Source of the DNA: an uncultured Pluralibacter sp.
GTDB lineage: Bacteria; Pseudomonadota; Gammaproteobacteria; Enterobacterales; Enterobacteriaceae
NCBI RefSeq assembly: GCF_913775985.1
Contig: NZ_CAJYMB010000129.1
Location: 1 to 64,000 of the forward strand
Reading direction: 5' to 3'
Length of the DNA: 64,000 nt
Below the pieces are notes generated by a model. The model did not search any database. It was not told the DNA's origin and was given only the letters and a program-made list of their open reading frames with translations. This document shows positions 48,481 through 57,385 of this stretch, in pieces (the first letter of the stretch is position 1; each line of letters begins with the position of its first letter). Made by a program: the position numbers and the translations under genes.

Positions 48481-49128
48481 GTACTTCTTCTTGATAACGA
48501 CGGCAACGGCGCCGAACAGGCCGCAAACCAGCAGAAAAATCGGCAGGATCATCAGGAACGTCATCACCTGATCTTCGTGGCGCTTAACGAACGGGATCAT
48601 GCTCAGCATATAGCCAAAGCCGGTGACCACGCCGACCCACACCATGGCGCTCAGCCAGTTAAAGAACTGAAAGCGGCGGTTGGAGAGCCCGGAGATGCCC
48701 GCCATCGTCGGCAGCAGGGTGCGGATAAAGGCCAGGAAGCGCCCCGCCAGCAGGGCCAGCAGCCCGTGGCGATCGAACATGCAGGTGGCGCGCTCGTGAT
48801 ACTTCACCGGCAGGTGCGCCAGCCAGCCCTTAACTACCGAGGTATTCCCCAGCCAGCGGCCCTGAATATAGCTAAGCCAGCAGCCAAGGCTGGCGGCAGT
48901 CGTCAAAATCACCATCGTAGGGACAAAGTCCATGACGCCTTTGGCGATCAGCGCCCCGGCAAGCAGCAGCAGGCTGTCGCCGGGAAGGAAAGACGCCGGC
49001 AGCAGGCCGTTTTCTAAAAACAGCGTCGCAAACATAACCAGATAAACAACGCCAACGACGTGGGGATTAGCCAGTGCGGTAAAATCATGTTGCCAGAGGG
49101 CGGCGACAATCTCTTGAATAACAACCAT
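48469..49128 (-). CDS. yghB: DedA-family membrane protein YghB
   Basis: 219-residue inner-membrane protein (E. coli 219) of the DedA family, needed with YqjA for normal division, proton motive force and temperature and drug tolerance; DedA members are thought to flip lipid carriers or phospholipids. The signature region includes [14 protein letters not shown] and [18 protein letters not shown], the latter with the essential arginines. Its upstream region contains a 202-bp repeat element. Confidence 0.94.
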   Translation of the reverse strand: MVVIQEIVAALWQHDFTALANPHVVGVVYLVMFATLFLENGLLPASFLPGDSLLLLAGALIAKGVMDFVPTMVILTTAASLGCWLSYIQGRWLGNTSVVKGWLAHLPVKYHERATCMFDRHGLLALLAGRFLAFIRTLLPTMAGISGLSNRRFQFFNWLSAMVWVGVVTGFGYMLSMIPFVKRHEDQVMTFLMILPIFLLVCGLFGAVAVVIKKKYCSA

Positions 49129-49159
49129 GGACTTTCCTGTGGAGCAACATTTCCGGTTA

Positions 49160-49361
49160 TATACCCGTCATACTTCAAGCTGCTTGTGCGTTGGCTGCGC
49201 TACTCGGCTCATCCATGAGCCTCGCCCTGAAGGGCCATCGCTTCGCGACGTTCAAATCTGTTCCAGACAGATTTGTCGCTCACCCCGGTCACTTACTCCA
49301 GTAAGCTCCCGGGGATTCGCTCTCTTGCCGCCTTCAAGCAACTCGAATTATTTTGGGTATA
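49160..49361. repeat. 202-bp non-coding inverted-repeat element (MITE-like)
   Basis: The ends form a 27-base imperfect inverted repeat (TATACCCGTCATACTTCAAG on the left; the right end reads TATACCCAAAATAATTCGAG on the other strand), both with GGTTGC/CTGCTTG-like inner parts. A strong internal hairpin, CAAATCTGT-TCCAG-ACAGATTTG, lies at 49,253-49,275. No gene is inside. Similar TATACCC-ended palindromic repeats are common between genes in Enterobacterales such as Serratia, Yersinia and Klebsiella. It lies just upstream of yghB; the rest of the 49,129-49,568 gap has no gene. Confidence 0.75.
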
Positions 49362-49512
49362 CACTTCATCTTTAGCCCGCGAGACATTGACCCTATAAAG
49401 AGCAGCAAAGGTGCCGTTCGGGGACAATTAAGCGTATCTGCGGTGCGATCTGGACGATTTGCCCTAGAGTATACGCCCTAATCGCCATAAACATCTTGAT
49501 TACGGGCGCATA

Positions 49513-49566
49513 TCTTACAGACGATTGTAACCTTATTTGTCCGGTTCCCGCCTCCTGTCTGTAAGA
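49513..49566 (-). repeat. 10-bp inverted repeat directly after metC
   Basis: TCTTACAGAC (49,513-49,522) and GTCTGTAAGA (49,557-49,566) are exact complements with a 34-base loop, three bases beyond the metC stop. It could fold as a long-loop 3' hairpin; it lacks a clear U-run, so termination is uncertain. Confidence 0.45.
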
Positions 49567-49568
49567 CA

Positions 49569-50765
49569 TCAGGCGATGCGTTCGAAGCCCGCGGCCAAAT
49601 CGGCAATCAGATCATCGACATTTTCCAGACCAACGTGCAGGCGGATCAGCGTGCCGCTGAAGTCTACCTCGCCCTGCGGGCGAATGGCCGCCAGCTGCTC
49701 GGGCTGGTTAGGTAAAATTAATGACTCAAATCCGCCCCAGGAGTAGGCCATGCTGAACAGGCTAAAGTTGTCGAGATAGGCCGCCAGTTCCGCATCGTTC
49801 AGGCGCTTTTTCAGCACAAAAGAGAACAGGCCGCTGCTGCCGGTGAAGTCGCGCTGCCAGAAGGCGTGCCCCTTGCTGCCGGGCAGGGCGGGATGATTAA
49901 CGCGCTCCACCTGCGGATGCTTAGCCAGCCACCCGGCGATGCGCAGGCTGCTTTCGTGATGCTGGCGCAGACGCACGCTCAGGGTGCGCAGCCCGCGGCT
50001 GGTCATGTAGGCGGTATCGGCATCCACCATCTGCCCCATCAGATAAGCATTCTCTCGCAGCTGGTCCCAGCAGCGGGCGTTTGAAACGGCGGTGCCAATC
50101 ATGCCGTCGGAGTGGCCGATCAGGTATTTGGTTGCGGCCTGAATCGAAATATCAATCCCGAACTCCAGCGCCTTAAACAGCACGCCCGCCGCCCAGGTGT
50201 TATCCATCATGATAATCGCGTCCGGCGCCACGCTGCGCACCGCGGCGACAATCGCCGGCACATCGTGCACTTCCATGGTGATGGAGCCCGGTGATTCAAG
50301 GAACACTACCCGCGTATTGGGCTGGACCAGCGCTGCAATATCGGCGCCGATGAGCGGATCGAACCAGCCGGTGGTGATGCCCATTTTGGCGAGGATCTTG
50401 CTGCAAAAATCCTGGGTTGGCTCATAGGCGGTGTTGGTCACCAGAATATGATCTCCCTGCTCGACGAAGGCGAGGATGCTGTTGGCTACCGCCGCCGCGC
50501 CGCAGGGGAACAGCGCGCAGCCCGCACCGCCTTCCAGCTCGCACATGGCGTCCTGCAGCGAGAAGTGGGTCAGGGTGCCCCGGCGGCCGTAAAACAGCTC
50601 GCCTTTCGCGCGGTTGCGCGTGGCGTGCTTCTTGGCTTCGACAGTATCAAACACCAGCGAGGAGGCGCGCTGGATAACGCTGTTGACGGAGCCCTGGGTG
50701 TAACGCTTGCTGCGTCCCGCGTGGACCAGCGCGGTTTCCAGCTGCTGAGGGTGCTTCTCGGACAT
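49569..50765 (-). CDS. metC: Cystathionine beta-lyase MetC
   Basis: PLP enzyme that splits cystathionine to homocysteine, pyruvate and ammonia in methionine synthesis. It has 398 residues (E. coli 395). The PLP Schiff-base lysine is in [16 protein letters not shown], and substrate-binding features include [14 protein letters not shown] and the [12 protein letters not shown] loop near the N-terminus. Two MetJ boxes lie just upstream. It is divergent from exbB as in E. coli. Confidence 0.96.
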   Translation of the reverse strand: MSEKHPQQLETALVHAGRSKRYTQGSVNSVIQRASSLVFDTVEAKKHATRNRAKGELFYGRRGTLTHFSLQDAMCELEGGAGCALFPCGAAAVANSILAFVEQGDHILVTNTAYEPTQDFCSKILAKMGITTGWFDPLIGADIAALVQPNTRVVFLESPGSITMEVHDVPAIVAAVRSVAPDAIIMMDNTWAAGVLFKALEFGIDISIQAATKYLIGHSDGMIGTAVSNARCWDQLRENAYLMGQMVDADTAYMTSRGLRTLSVRLRQHHESSLRIAGWLAKHPQVERVNHPALPGSKGHAFWQRDFTGSSGLFSFVLKKRLNDAELAAYLDNFSLFSMAYSWGGFESLILPNQPEQLAAIRPQGEVDFSGTLIRLHVGLENVDDLIADLAAGFERIA

Positions 50766-50784
50766 AATGGCATTACCTGTTTTT

Positions 50785-50800
50785 ATACGTCTGGACGTCT
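50785..50800 (-). promoter_or_regulatory. Tandem MetJ boxes upstream of metC
   Basis: Read on the minus strand: AGACGTCC then AGACGTAT, two adjacent 8-base met boxes close to the consensus AGACGTCT, about 20-35 bases before the metC start. MetJ with S-adenosylmethionine represses metC in E. coli. Confidence 0.8.
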
Positions 50801-50933
50801 AAACTAGCACGGTTGCCGCAGGCTGTATTGACGCTTTACGGATACAGCATAAAATTTTGCGCCGGCGCTGCCGCGCATAATTTTCCTGTGCCAGCGCAAA
50901 GAAAAGTCGGGTTTTCCCGGCTGGCGCGGAAAT

Positions 50934-50952
50934 AGTAATGAGAACCACTATC
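50934..50952 (+). promoter_or_regulatory. Fur box upstream of exbB
   Basis: AGTAATGAGAACCACTATC matches the 19-base Fur consensus at 14 positions and lies 65 bases before exbB. A further CAATTCGATAG follows as a possible extra half site. Fur control of exbBD is established in E. coli. Confidence 0.7.
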
Positions 50953-51017
50953 AATTCGATAGCGTTTTGTTATTATGTCGCACAGGTTTTTTGTGATTCA
51001 GATCGTGGAGACACACT

Positions 51018-51749
51018 GTGGGTAATGATTTGATGCAGACGGACCTCTCCGTTTGGGGCATGTACCATCATGCCGACATCGTGGTTAAGGTAGTGATGAT
51101 TGGCCTCGTGCTGGCCTCTGTCGTTACCTGGGCTATCTTCTTTAGCAAAAGCGCCGAACTGCTGGCGCACAAGCGCCGCCTCAAGCGCGAGCAGGCGCTG
51201 CTCGGCGACGTGCGTTCTCTGGATCACGCCAGCGAAGTAGCGTCGGCTTTTCAGGCTAAAAGCCTGAGCGCGATGCTGATTAACGAAGCGCAGAACGAGC
51301 TTGAGCTTTCAGAAGGTTCAGAAGATCGCGAAGGCATCAAAGAGCGTACCGGCTTCCGACTCGAGCGCCGCGTTGCCGCCGTCGGTCGTTACATGGGCCG
51401 CGGTAACGGTTTCCTGGCAACTATCGGCGCGATTTCGCCGTTTGTCGGACTGTTTGGCACCGTATGGGGCATCATGAACAGCTTTATCAGCATTGCCCAG
51501 ACCCAGACGACCAACCTTGCTGTCGTCGCGCCGGGTATTGCCGAAGCCCTGCTGGCAACCGGTATTGGCCTGTTCGCCGCGATCCCGGCGGTAGTTATCT
51601 ACAACATCTTTGCCCGCATGATCGGCAGCTACAAAGCGATGCTCGGCGACGTAGCCGCGCAGGTGCTGCTGCTGCAGAGCCGCGACCTGGATCTGAACGC
51701 CAGCGACGCTGCACCGGTTCGCCCGACGCAAAAACTGCGAGTGGGGTAA
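51018..51749 (+). CDS. exbB: TonB energy-transducing complex subunit ExbB
   Basis: Inner-membrane proton channel subunit that energises TonB for uptake of iron siderophores and vitamin B12. It has 243 residues (E. coli 244) from a GTG start behind GTGGAG. Three membrane helices are visible: about 15-42, about 128-155 (GAISPFVGLFGTVWGIMNS) and about 162-195 (VVAPGIAEALLATGIG). It is followed six bases later by exbD. Confidence 0.96.
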   Translation: MGNDLMQTDLSVWGMYHHADIVVKVVMIGLVLASVVTWAIFFSKSAELLAHKRRLKREQALLGDVRSLDHASEVASAFQAKSLSAMLINEAQNELELSEGSEDREGIKERTGFRLERRVAAVGRYMGRGNGFLATIGAISPFVGLFGTVWGIMNSFISIAQTQTTNLAVVAPGIAEALLATGIGLFAAIPAVVIYNIFARMIGSYKAMLGDVAAQVLLLQSRDLDLNASDAAPVRPTQKLRVG

Positions 51750-51755
51750 CCGGCA

Positions 51756-52181
51756 ATGGCAATGCGCATGAACGAAAACATGGAAGATGGCGAGGAGATG
51801 CACGACATTAACGTGACGCCGTTTATTGACGTCATGTTGGTTCTGCTGATTATCTTCATGGTTGCCGCCCCGCTGGCGACGGTTGACGTTAAAGTTAACC
51901 TGCCCGCGGCTTCCAGCCAGCCGCAGCCGCGTCCCGAGAAGCCGGTTTATCTCAGCGTGAAGGCCGACGACACCATGTTTATCGGTAACGATCCGGTCAC
52001 GCAGGAGACAATGATCGGCGCGCTGAATACCCTGACGGAAGGCAAAAAGGACACCACCATTTTCTTCCGGGCGGACAAGAGCGTGAATTACGAGACCATG
52101 ATGCGGGTGATGGATACCCTGCATCAGGCGGGCTATCTGAAGATAGGCCTGGTCGCCGAAGAGCAGACGGGCGCGAAGTAA
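51756..52181 (+). CDS. exbD: TonB energy-transducing complex subunit ExbD
   Basis: 141-residue partner of ExbB. The single membrane helix contains the essential proton-carrying Asp (Asp25) in NVTPFIDVMLVLLIIFMV. The periplasmic domain follows. It is translated from an ATG just after exbB and is iron-regulated through the Fur box of the operon. A strong terminator follows. Confidence 0.96.
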   Translation: MAMRMNENMEDGEEMHDINVTPFIDVMLVLLIIFMVAAPLATVDVKVNLPAASSQPQPRPEKPVYLSVKADDTMFIGNDPVTQETMIGALNTLTEGKKDTTIFFRADKSVNYETMMRVMDTLHQAGYLKIGLVAEEQTGAK

Positions 52182-52204
52182 TAATCGCCAATTGCCGCTC
52201 TGAT

Positions 52205-52236
52205 AAAAGCCGCCGCGCTTCGCGCCGCGGCTTTTT
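52205..52236 (+). terminator. Terminator after exbBD
   Basis: AAAAGCCGC pairs with GCGGCTTTT, with an inner GCGC-TTC-GCGC extension, and T-residues follow. Classical intrinsic terminator 23 bases beyond exbD. Confidence 0.88.
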
Positions 52237-52425
52237 TAATAGGCTTTAGCCGGCCCGCCAGCTGCATAAAATCGCCGCATCTATCTTCTTGATTCACATC
52301 AACAAACCCCAAAAGCCTCTGTGATCGCCCTCGCATAACAGTACTGCCTTCATTAAATTTTCTGCCCCGAGCCGCTAGTCTGCCCGTGTTTAGTTTTTTT
52401 CATGGACGCATTCTCAGGAGAGAAA

Positions 52426-53334
52426 ATGAAAGCTTTACTTAGCGCAGCGGTATTCACGGGAGCGATGGCCTGCTCTCTTTTTTCCCACGCGGCGGATAAC
52501 CTCGATCGGGAAAAAGAGTTAAAAGTCATCAGCTACAATGCTTACTGGGGCATGAAGTCTGACGAGTCAAAAGATAAGCAGAAATTCAGCGAATGGGCGA
52601 AAAAGCAGGACGCCGACGTAATTGCCTGGCAGGAGATGAACCACTTCACCCGCGAAAAGCTGGAGGCCTTCGCCCGCAGCTACGGACATCCATACGCGGT
52701 GCTGCTTAAAGAGTCCCCCAATCCGGACGATGACGAGTTCTTCCCCACCGCGCTCACCTCGAAGTACCCCATTGTCAACGTGAAGAAAGTGACCGATAAC
52801 CTGTGGCACGGCGCGCTGTTTGCCGACGTCGGCAATCACCACTTCGTGGTCACCCACATGAACCCGTTCCGCACGTCCCAGCGCATCGAAGAGATGAACC
52901 TGATCCTTGACTCCATCAGGTACAGCACCGATCCGAACGGCAAATGGATTATCGCCGGCGATCTCAACTCCTTCTCGCCTCTCGATAAGCCGGGCTACGA
53001 CGAACAGGCGATGGTGAAGGATTTGCAAGAAAAAGAGGCGAAAAGGCCGGTTCTGCATAATCTGGTTAACGGCAAAATGGACTATACCGTCCAGCAGAAT
53101 ATCCTCGACCGCGGCTTTATTGACGTGCTGAAGCACAAGTACCCGAACACGTTTGTGGCGACCGCGCCGACCAAAATATTCTACGATCAGGCAAAAACGC
53201 CGCTGCGCTACGACTACATTTACGTGTCGCCAAAAATGAAGGACGACATTGTGGATGTGAAGGTGCTGAAAGACGACTTTACGGACAAGTACTCCGATCA
53301 CTATCCGGTACAGATGATCATTAAAAATCCGTAA
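52426..53334 (+). CDS. Secreted endonuclease/exonuclease/phosphatase-fold hydrolase
   Basis: 302-residue exported protein of the EEP superfamily (DNase I / sphingomyelinase / inositol phosphatase fold). The signal peptide (about 1-23) ends FSHA before ADNLDRE. Catalytic motifs are in order: ISYNAYWG, AWQEMNHFT (metal Glu), VVTHMNPF, IAGDLNSFSP, RYDYIYVSP and YSDHYPVQ (catalytic Asp-His). The sequence cannot tell whether it acts on DNA, phosphodiester lipids or another substrate. I chose the ATG at 52,426 for its CAGGAGAG site and signal peptide. In K-12 the neighbour of exbD is yghA. Confidence 0.85.
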   Translation: MKALLSAAVFTGAMACSLFSHAADNLDREKELKVISYNAYWGMKSDESKDKQKFSEWAKKQDADVIAWQEMNHFTREKLEAFARSYGHPYAVLLKESPNPDDDEFFPTALTSKYPIVNVKKVTDNLWHGALFADVGNHHFVVTHMNPFRTSQRIEEMNLILDSIRYSTDPNGKWIIAGDLNSFSPLDKPGYDEQAMVKDLQEKEAKRPVLHNLVNGKMDYTVQQNILDRGFIDVLKHKYPNTFVATAPTKIFYDQAKTPLRYDYIYVSPKMKDDIVDVKVLKDDFTDKYSDHYPVQMIIKNP

Positions 53335-53354
53335 CTGCCCGCTCGCCGGTCGTA

Positions 53355-53392
53355 AAAAAATCCGCCATCGCGAAAACGACGGCGGATTTTTT
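53355..53392. terminator. Bidirectional terminator after the EEP hydrolase gene
   Basis: A 12-bp perfect stem (AAAAAATCCGCC and its complement) with a 14-base loop and A/T flanks lies between the convergent genes. It serves both strands. Confidence 0.9.
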
Positions 53393-53407
53393 ATTGCCGA
53401 TGCCGGC

Positions 53408-54448
53408 CTACTTATTCGACGACGCCTGCCACAGATTAAGCTCGCCGTCGGCAATGTGCTGGTCGATTTGCACCAGCTCCTCGTCGCTAAACTGTAAATT
53501 GTCCAGCGCCCGCACGTTCTCTTCCAGCTGCTCCGGGCGGCTGGCGCCGATCAGTACCGAAGTCACCCGATCGTCTTTCAGCAGCCAGCTTAGCGCCATC
53601 TGCGCCATGGTCTGCCCGCGCCGCTGCGCCATCTCCTGCAGCAGGCGCAGGCTGTTGAGATTGCTGTTGCTGAGCATCTTCTCCGTGAGGCCCCGGGCTT
53701 TGTTTCCCTCAGACTCCATGCGGGAGCCCTGCGGGATCCCATTGAGGTATTTTCCGGTCAGCAGCCCCTGCGCCAGCGGCGTAAAAGCGATGCAGCCGGT
53801 GCCGCTCTCCTCCAGCGCGTCCAGCAGCCCGGTTTTATCCACCCAGCGGTTGAGCAGGTTGTAGGAGGGCTGATGGATCAGCAGTGGAATTTTCCACTGC
53901 AGCAGCAGCTCGACCATCGCCCGGGTGCGCTCGGTGGAATAGGAGGAGATGCCGACATACAGCGCTTTTCCGCTCTGCACCGCCTGCGCCAGCGCCCCGG
54001 CGGTCTCTTCCATCGGCGTGTGCTCATCCACGCGGTGGGAGTAGAAGATATCCACGTACTCCAGACCCATGCGGCGCAGGCTGGCATCAAGGCTTGCCAG
54101 CAGATATTTACGCGATCCGCCCGAGCCGTAAGGGCCGGGCCACATATCGTATCCGGCTTTGGTGGAGATGATCAGCTCATCGCGCAGGGAGGCAAAATCG
54201 CTTTTCAGCAGCCGGCCAAAATTCTCTTCCGCGCTGCCGGGCGGTGGGCCGTAGTTATTAGCCAGATCGAAATGGTTTATCCCTAAATCGAACGCTTTAC
54301 GCAGCAGCGCGCGCTGATTATCCAGCGGATGTACGTGGCCAAAGTTGTGCCACAGGCCTAATGAGAGGGCCGGCAGTTGAAGGCCGCTGCGCCCGCAGTA
54401 GCGGTACTGCATCTGATTGTAGCGATCGGGACTGGCTGTCCAGGACAT
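53408..54448 (-). CDS. yghZ: L-glyceraldehyde 3-phosphate reductase YghZ (Gpr)
   Basis: Aldo-keto reductase of the AKR14 group, 346 residues as in E. coli. It reduces L-glyceraldehyde 3-phosphate and methylglyoxal with NADPH. The catalytic tetrad is visible: Asp in NHFDLANNYG with the Tyr, Lys in IISTKAGYDMW and His in IFYSHRVDEHT. The cofactor motif VLIGASRPEQLEEN is near the C-terminus. Together with yqhD and dkgA it adds to aldehyde defence. Confidence 0.94.
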   Translation of the reverse strand: MSWTASPDRYNQMQYRYCGRSGLQLPALSLGLWHNFGHVHPLDNQRALLRKAFDLGINHFDLANNYGPPPGSAEENFGRLLKSDFASLRDELIISTKAGYDMWPGPYGSGGSRKYLLASLDASLRRMGLEYVDIFYSHRVDEHTPMEETAGALAQAVQSGKALYVGISSYSTERTRAMVELLLQWKIPLLIHQPSYNLLNRWVDKTGLLDALEESGTGCIAFTPLAQGLLTGKYLNGIPQGSRMESEGNKARGLTEKMLSNSNLNSLRLLQEMAQRRGQTMAQMALSWLLKDDRVTSVLIGASRPEQLEENVRALDNLQFSDEELVQIDQHIADGELNLWQASSNK

Positions 54449-54583
54449 GGTTTCCCCTTCTTCATCAATTTAAAACACTGTTTCCATTCTAGAAAAAGAA
54501 CGGGTCTCCGCAAGCGCTGCCGATCGCATTCAACGGTTATTTTATCGACGAATTAACTTTACAAAAAAACAATCACAAAACGT

Positions 54584-54610
54584 TACTGCTTTTCCCCGGG
54601 TTGCCGATAA
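54584..54610 (+). promoter_or_regulatory. Candidate sigma-28 (FliA) promoter for the chemoreceptor
   Basis: GCCGATAA at 54,603-54,610 is the exact FliA -10 consensus. TACTGCTT, 11 bases upstream, agrees with the -35 consensus TAAAGTTT at five of eight positions. It lies about 50 bases before the MCP start codon. Class 3 flagellar control of chemoreceptors is usual in enterobacteria. Confidence 0.6.
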
Positions 54611-54662
54611 CGGGTGCTCAGCGACGAAGATCGCCAAAAATGCACTATTACCAGGAGAATAC

Positions 54663-56117
54663 ATGAATCTGCTTCGAAATTTCACGATCCGCAGAGTGAT
54701 GCTGATCGTCCTTATTTTATTTTGTCTGCTGTGCTCTGCCGTGGGCAGCTACAGTCTGTGGACGCTCTCCCGTATTGCGCAAAGCCAGCGGGATGAGGGA
54801 CCGCTGGTTGCGCAAATTGAGCTCATTAGCCAGGGCAGCGAACGCTACCTTAACCTTCTGAGTCAATCCGGCGACGCCCGGCAAAATCTGGACGCCCTTC
54901 GCGACGGACTTGCGGCATTCAGGCAAATTCCATCTGCCCCCGCGCAGGCGGAATCTGCCGCTGACGCGGTAGCCCGCTGGCAGGCGCTGCTGGATGACGG
55001 CGCATCCGGCGCGGGTTCAAAAAGCGGCCCCGCGTTTTTAGCCAGCACCGCCCGGTTTATAGCGCAGGCCAATCGCCAGCTGGCGCAGACCCGCAGCGCG
55101 GTGGACGATATCTCATCCGCTGCCCGCATCCCCGTTGCGGCGGCAATCGTACTCGGGCTGCTGCTGCTGCTGTTTTCCGACAGGTATCTGGTGATGATGC
55201 TGGTCAGGCCCCTGCAGCGGGTGCGCGAGCACTTTCGCCTGATAGCACAGGGCGATCTCAGCCAGCCGGTGGAAGAAATCGGGCGCAACTGCGTCGGGCA
55301 GATGGTGCCGATTCTGAATGCCATGCAGGAGAGCCTGCGGGACGCGGTCGGCGCGATCCGCGGCAGCAGCGACAGCATCTGGCAGGGCGCGTCTGAGATT
55401 GCGTCCGGCAACGGATCCCTTTCCCGACGCACCGAAGAGCAGGCAGCCGCGCTGGAGCAGACGGCGGCCAGCATGGCACAAATCACCGCCGCGGTTGAGC
55501 ACAACGCCCAAAGCGCCCACCGCGCCAGCGGGCTGGCGCAAGAGGCCGCGGGTACCGCGGACAGCGGCGCGGGGCAGGTAGAGGCGCTGGTGGCGAAGAT
55601 GTCGGGGATCTCCCGCAGCTCGGCGCGGATTGCCGAAATCACCGATGTGATAAACAGCATCGCGTTCCAGACCAATATTCTGGCGCTCAACGCCGCCGTT
55701 GAGGCGGCGCGCGCGGGCGAACAGGGCAGGGGCTTTGCGGTGGTTGCCAGCGAAGTGCGCAACCTGGCGGGCCGCAGCGCCCAGGCGGCGAAAGAGATTG
55801 AAGGGCTGATTGCCGACGCCGCGGCACAGGTTGCGGAGGGGGTTTCGCTGGCCGGCAACGCCGGCAGCAGCATGGAGGAGATCGTGCAGTCAGTCGAGCG
55901 GGTCACCGGCATCATGCAGCAGATAGCCAGCGCCTCGGAAGAGCAGAGCCGCGGCATCGCTCAGGTGGGCATTGCTATCGCCCAGATGGACGGCGTCACC
56001 CAGCAGAATGCCTCGCTGGTGGAGCAGGTCTCCACCGCCTCGGCGGCGCTGGAGGCACAAACCGACGTGCTGCAGGGCGCGGTGCGGCGTTTTCGTCTGG
56101 CGGCTGAGCCAGCCTGA
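54663..56117 (+). CDS. Methyl-accepting chemotaxis protein
   Basis: Membrane chemoreceptor of 484 residues. Parts: membrane helix 1 (about 12-35), short periplasmic helical ligand domain (about 36-158), membrane helix 2 (about 160-180), HAMP (about 183-235) and a long cytoplasmic coiled coil. The CheA/CheW-binding tip (about 331-380) carries the conserved [20 protein letters not shown]. The C-terminus ([10 protein letters not shown]) lacks the NWETF-type pentapeptide that tethers CheR, so adaptation would depend on other receptors. The ligand is unknown. It follows a probable FliA promoter. Confidence 0.93.
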   Translation: MNLLRNFTIRRVMLIVLILFCLLCSAVGSYSLWTLSRIAQSQRDEGPLVAQIELISQGSERYLNLLSQSGDARQNLDALRDGLAAFRQIPSAPAQAESAADAVARWQALLDDGASGAGSKSGPAFLASTARFIAQANRQLAQTRSAVDDISSAARIPVAAAIVLGLLLLLFSDRYLVMMLVRPLQRVREHFRLIAQGDLSQPVEEIGRNCVGQMVPILNAMQESLRDAVGAIRGSSDSIWQGASEIASGNGSLSRRTEEQAAALEQTAASMAQITAAVEHNAQSAHRASGLAQEAAGTADSGAGQVEALVAKMSGISRSSARIAEITDVINSIAFQTNILALNAAVEAARAGEQGRGFAVVASEVRNLAGRSAQAAKEIEGLIADAAAQVAEGVSLAGNAGSSMEEIVQSVERVTGIMQQIASASEEQSRGIAQVGIAIAQMDGVTQQNASLVEQVSTASAALEAQTDVLQGAVRRFRLAAEPA

Positions 56118-56174
56118 TATCCTGCGGGTTTGTTATCGCTTACGGCAGGCGGGTAGGCTGCGGGCCCACCTGCC

Positions 56175-56618
56175 GTGAGTTCAATATTTCATGATATGGA
56201 AATTGAGCTTGAAGACTGCGAGAATATCTTCTTTCCAAGACTCACGCTTAAACTAATCGACGAGGGCACGCGCGATATGACGATTACTGAGGAAAAACTG
56301 CTGGCTTTGGGTTTTACGCCCGCAGATCTGCAATCTCTGCACAGGTATAGCGTGAAAGGCGTGCTTTCTCTGGAAATGGTTATATCGGACCTGGCTAAAC
56401 GCTTTAATGCAGCATTGCTGCTGACATTTTTTCTTGCTGCAGTGTATTTGCTTACCTTTTTTATTGCCTCAACGGAAAATGTTATTTCGCTTGGTATTGC
56501 TATGCTGATAGCGTTATTGATTATTTGGTTTTTTCAACCTCCATTACTTTCCTATAAAGCATGGAAAGCAAAGAGAAAATTACTTCAGGAACCCTTCTCT
56601 GTTGACAATAAATCGTAA
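56175..56618 (+). CDS. Small two-helix membrane protein of unknown function
   Basis: No family recognised. 147 residues if the GTG at 56,175 is used; ATG at 56,196 or ATG at 56,277 (MTITEEKLLALGF) are alternatives, and none has a clear Shine-Dalgarno. After a soluble N-terminal part come two hydrophobic helices (about 81-101 and 106-127) and a basic tail (KAWKAKRKLL). The gene is visibly AT-richer than its neighbours. Its last 34 bases overlap the convergent DUF4225-like gene, suggesting that the two form one unit. Confidence 0.6.
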   Translation: MSSIFHDMEIELEDCENIFFPRLTLKLIDEGTRDMTITEEKLLALGFTPADLQSLHRYSVKGVLSLEMVISDLAKRFNAALLLTFFLAAVYLLTFFIASTENVISLGIAMLIALLIIWFFQPPLLSYKAWKAKRKLLQEPFSVDNKS

Positions 56619-57385
56619 ATTACTTTTGCTTTCAACCCATAACCAACGATTTTCATTGTTAACATTGGTCTGCTCATTGAGCTGACCTTTCGATGAAAGT
56701 CTTGTGGAAGATAATGGAACAGGCGCCAGGTGTTGGGTTTTCTGATTAAGCCGAAAACACCGTAAACATTTGCAGCTAAACTGACCCCATTGTATAGAGC
56801 AAGCCCCGCATTTCCCTGGAACCCTAAAAATTCGGCTGCGGTTATCGCTCCATCAGCAAAAGCACCTTGGGACTCTTTTTTCCCCAATATCTGGTTGTTA
56901 ATTTCTTTAGAAATTCCGTTCAGGCCATCCATCACCAGGGTAGCTCCTGCAAGCATGCCAACTGGGGTCATGGTGCCAAAAAGTGCTACGCCTGCCACTA
57001 TTTCAAATCCCGATAGAACAACACTGACTGCACTGATCATGTAGCCAACAATTTCATTGTTTTCCTTTACAAACTCTATCCTGGCATAAAGTTGGGCCGC
57101 TTTGGTGCGGATGAGCCTGTCTTGTTCATGCAGATTTGCTTGTTCGGCCTGAATTTTCTGTATGGCATTCGTATAGGCATCGAGAGTTTTCGATCGGCGA
57201 ACCGCGCTGAATTGTTGTGTAATCAGCGCTCGGATTTCCTCAACAAATTTGATGCGCGTCAGTCCATCTTTGAGATGCATTGCGGAAACCGTATTGGCAA
57301 CGTTGATGAGTTTGCGAACTTCGCGATCGAGGGCCATTTCTGACCAGGCAGTGGTTTTCTCGCCCGGAGGGACTGCAAGATACAT
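56585..57385 (-). CDS. DUF4225-like membrane-associated protein
   Basis: 266 residues. The sequence resembles the DUF4225 family of enterobacteria and pseudomonads, from memory of the pattern HLKDGL, DRLIRTKAAQLYARIEFV and RPMLTMKIVGYGLKAKVI. Order: a soluble helical N-terminal half (about 1-120) with Gln/Glu-rich coiled-coil-like stretches, then Gly/Ala-rich hydrophobic segments (about 123-165 and 195-225) that could insert in a membrane, then a basic C-terminus. Function unknown. It is AT-rich compared with the surroundings and overlaps the small membrane gene at its 3' end. Confidence 0.65.
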   Translation of the reverse strand: MYLAVPPGEKTTAWSEMALDREVRKLINVANTVSAMHLKDGLTRIKFVEEIRALITQQFSAVRRSKTLDAYTNAIQKIQAEQANLHEQDRLIRTKAAQLYARIEFVKENNEIVGYMISAVSVVLSGFEIVAGVALFGTMTPVGMLAGATLVMDGLNGISKEINNQILGKKESQGAFADGAITAAEFLGFQGNAGLALYNGVSLAANVYGVFGLIRKPNTWRLFHYLPQDFHRKVSSMSRPMLTMKIVGYGLKAKVIYDLLSTEKGS

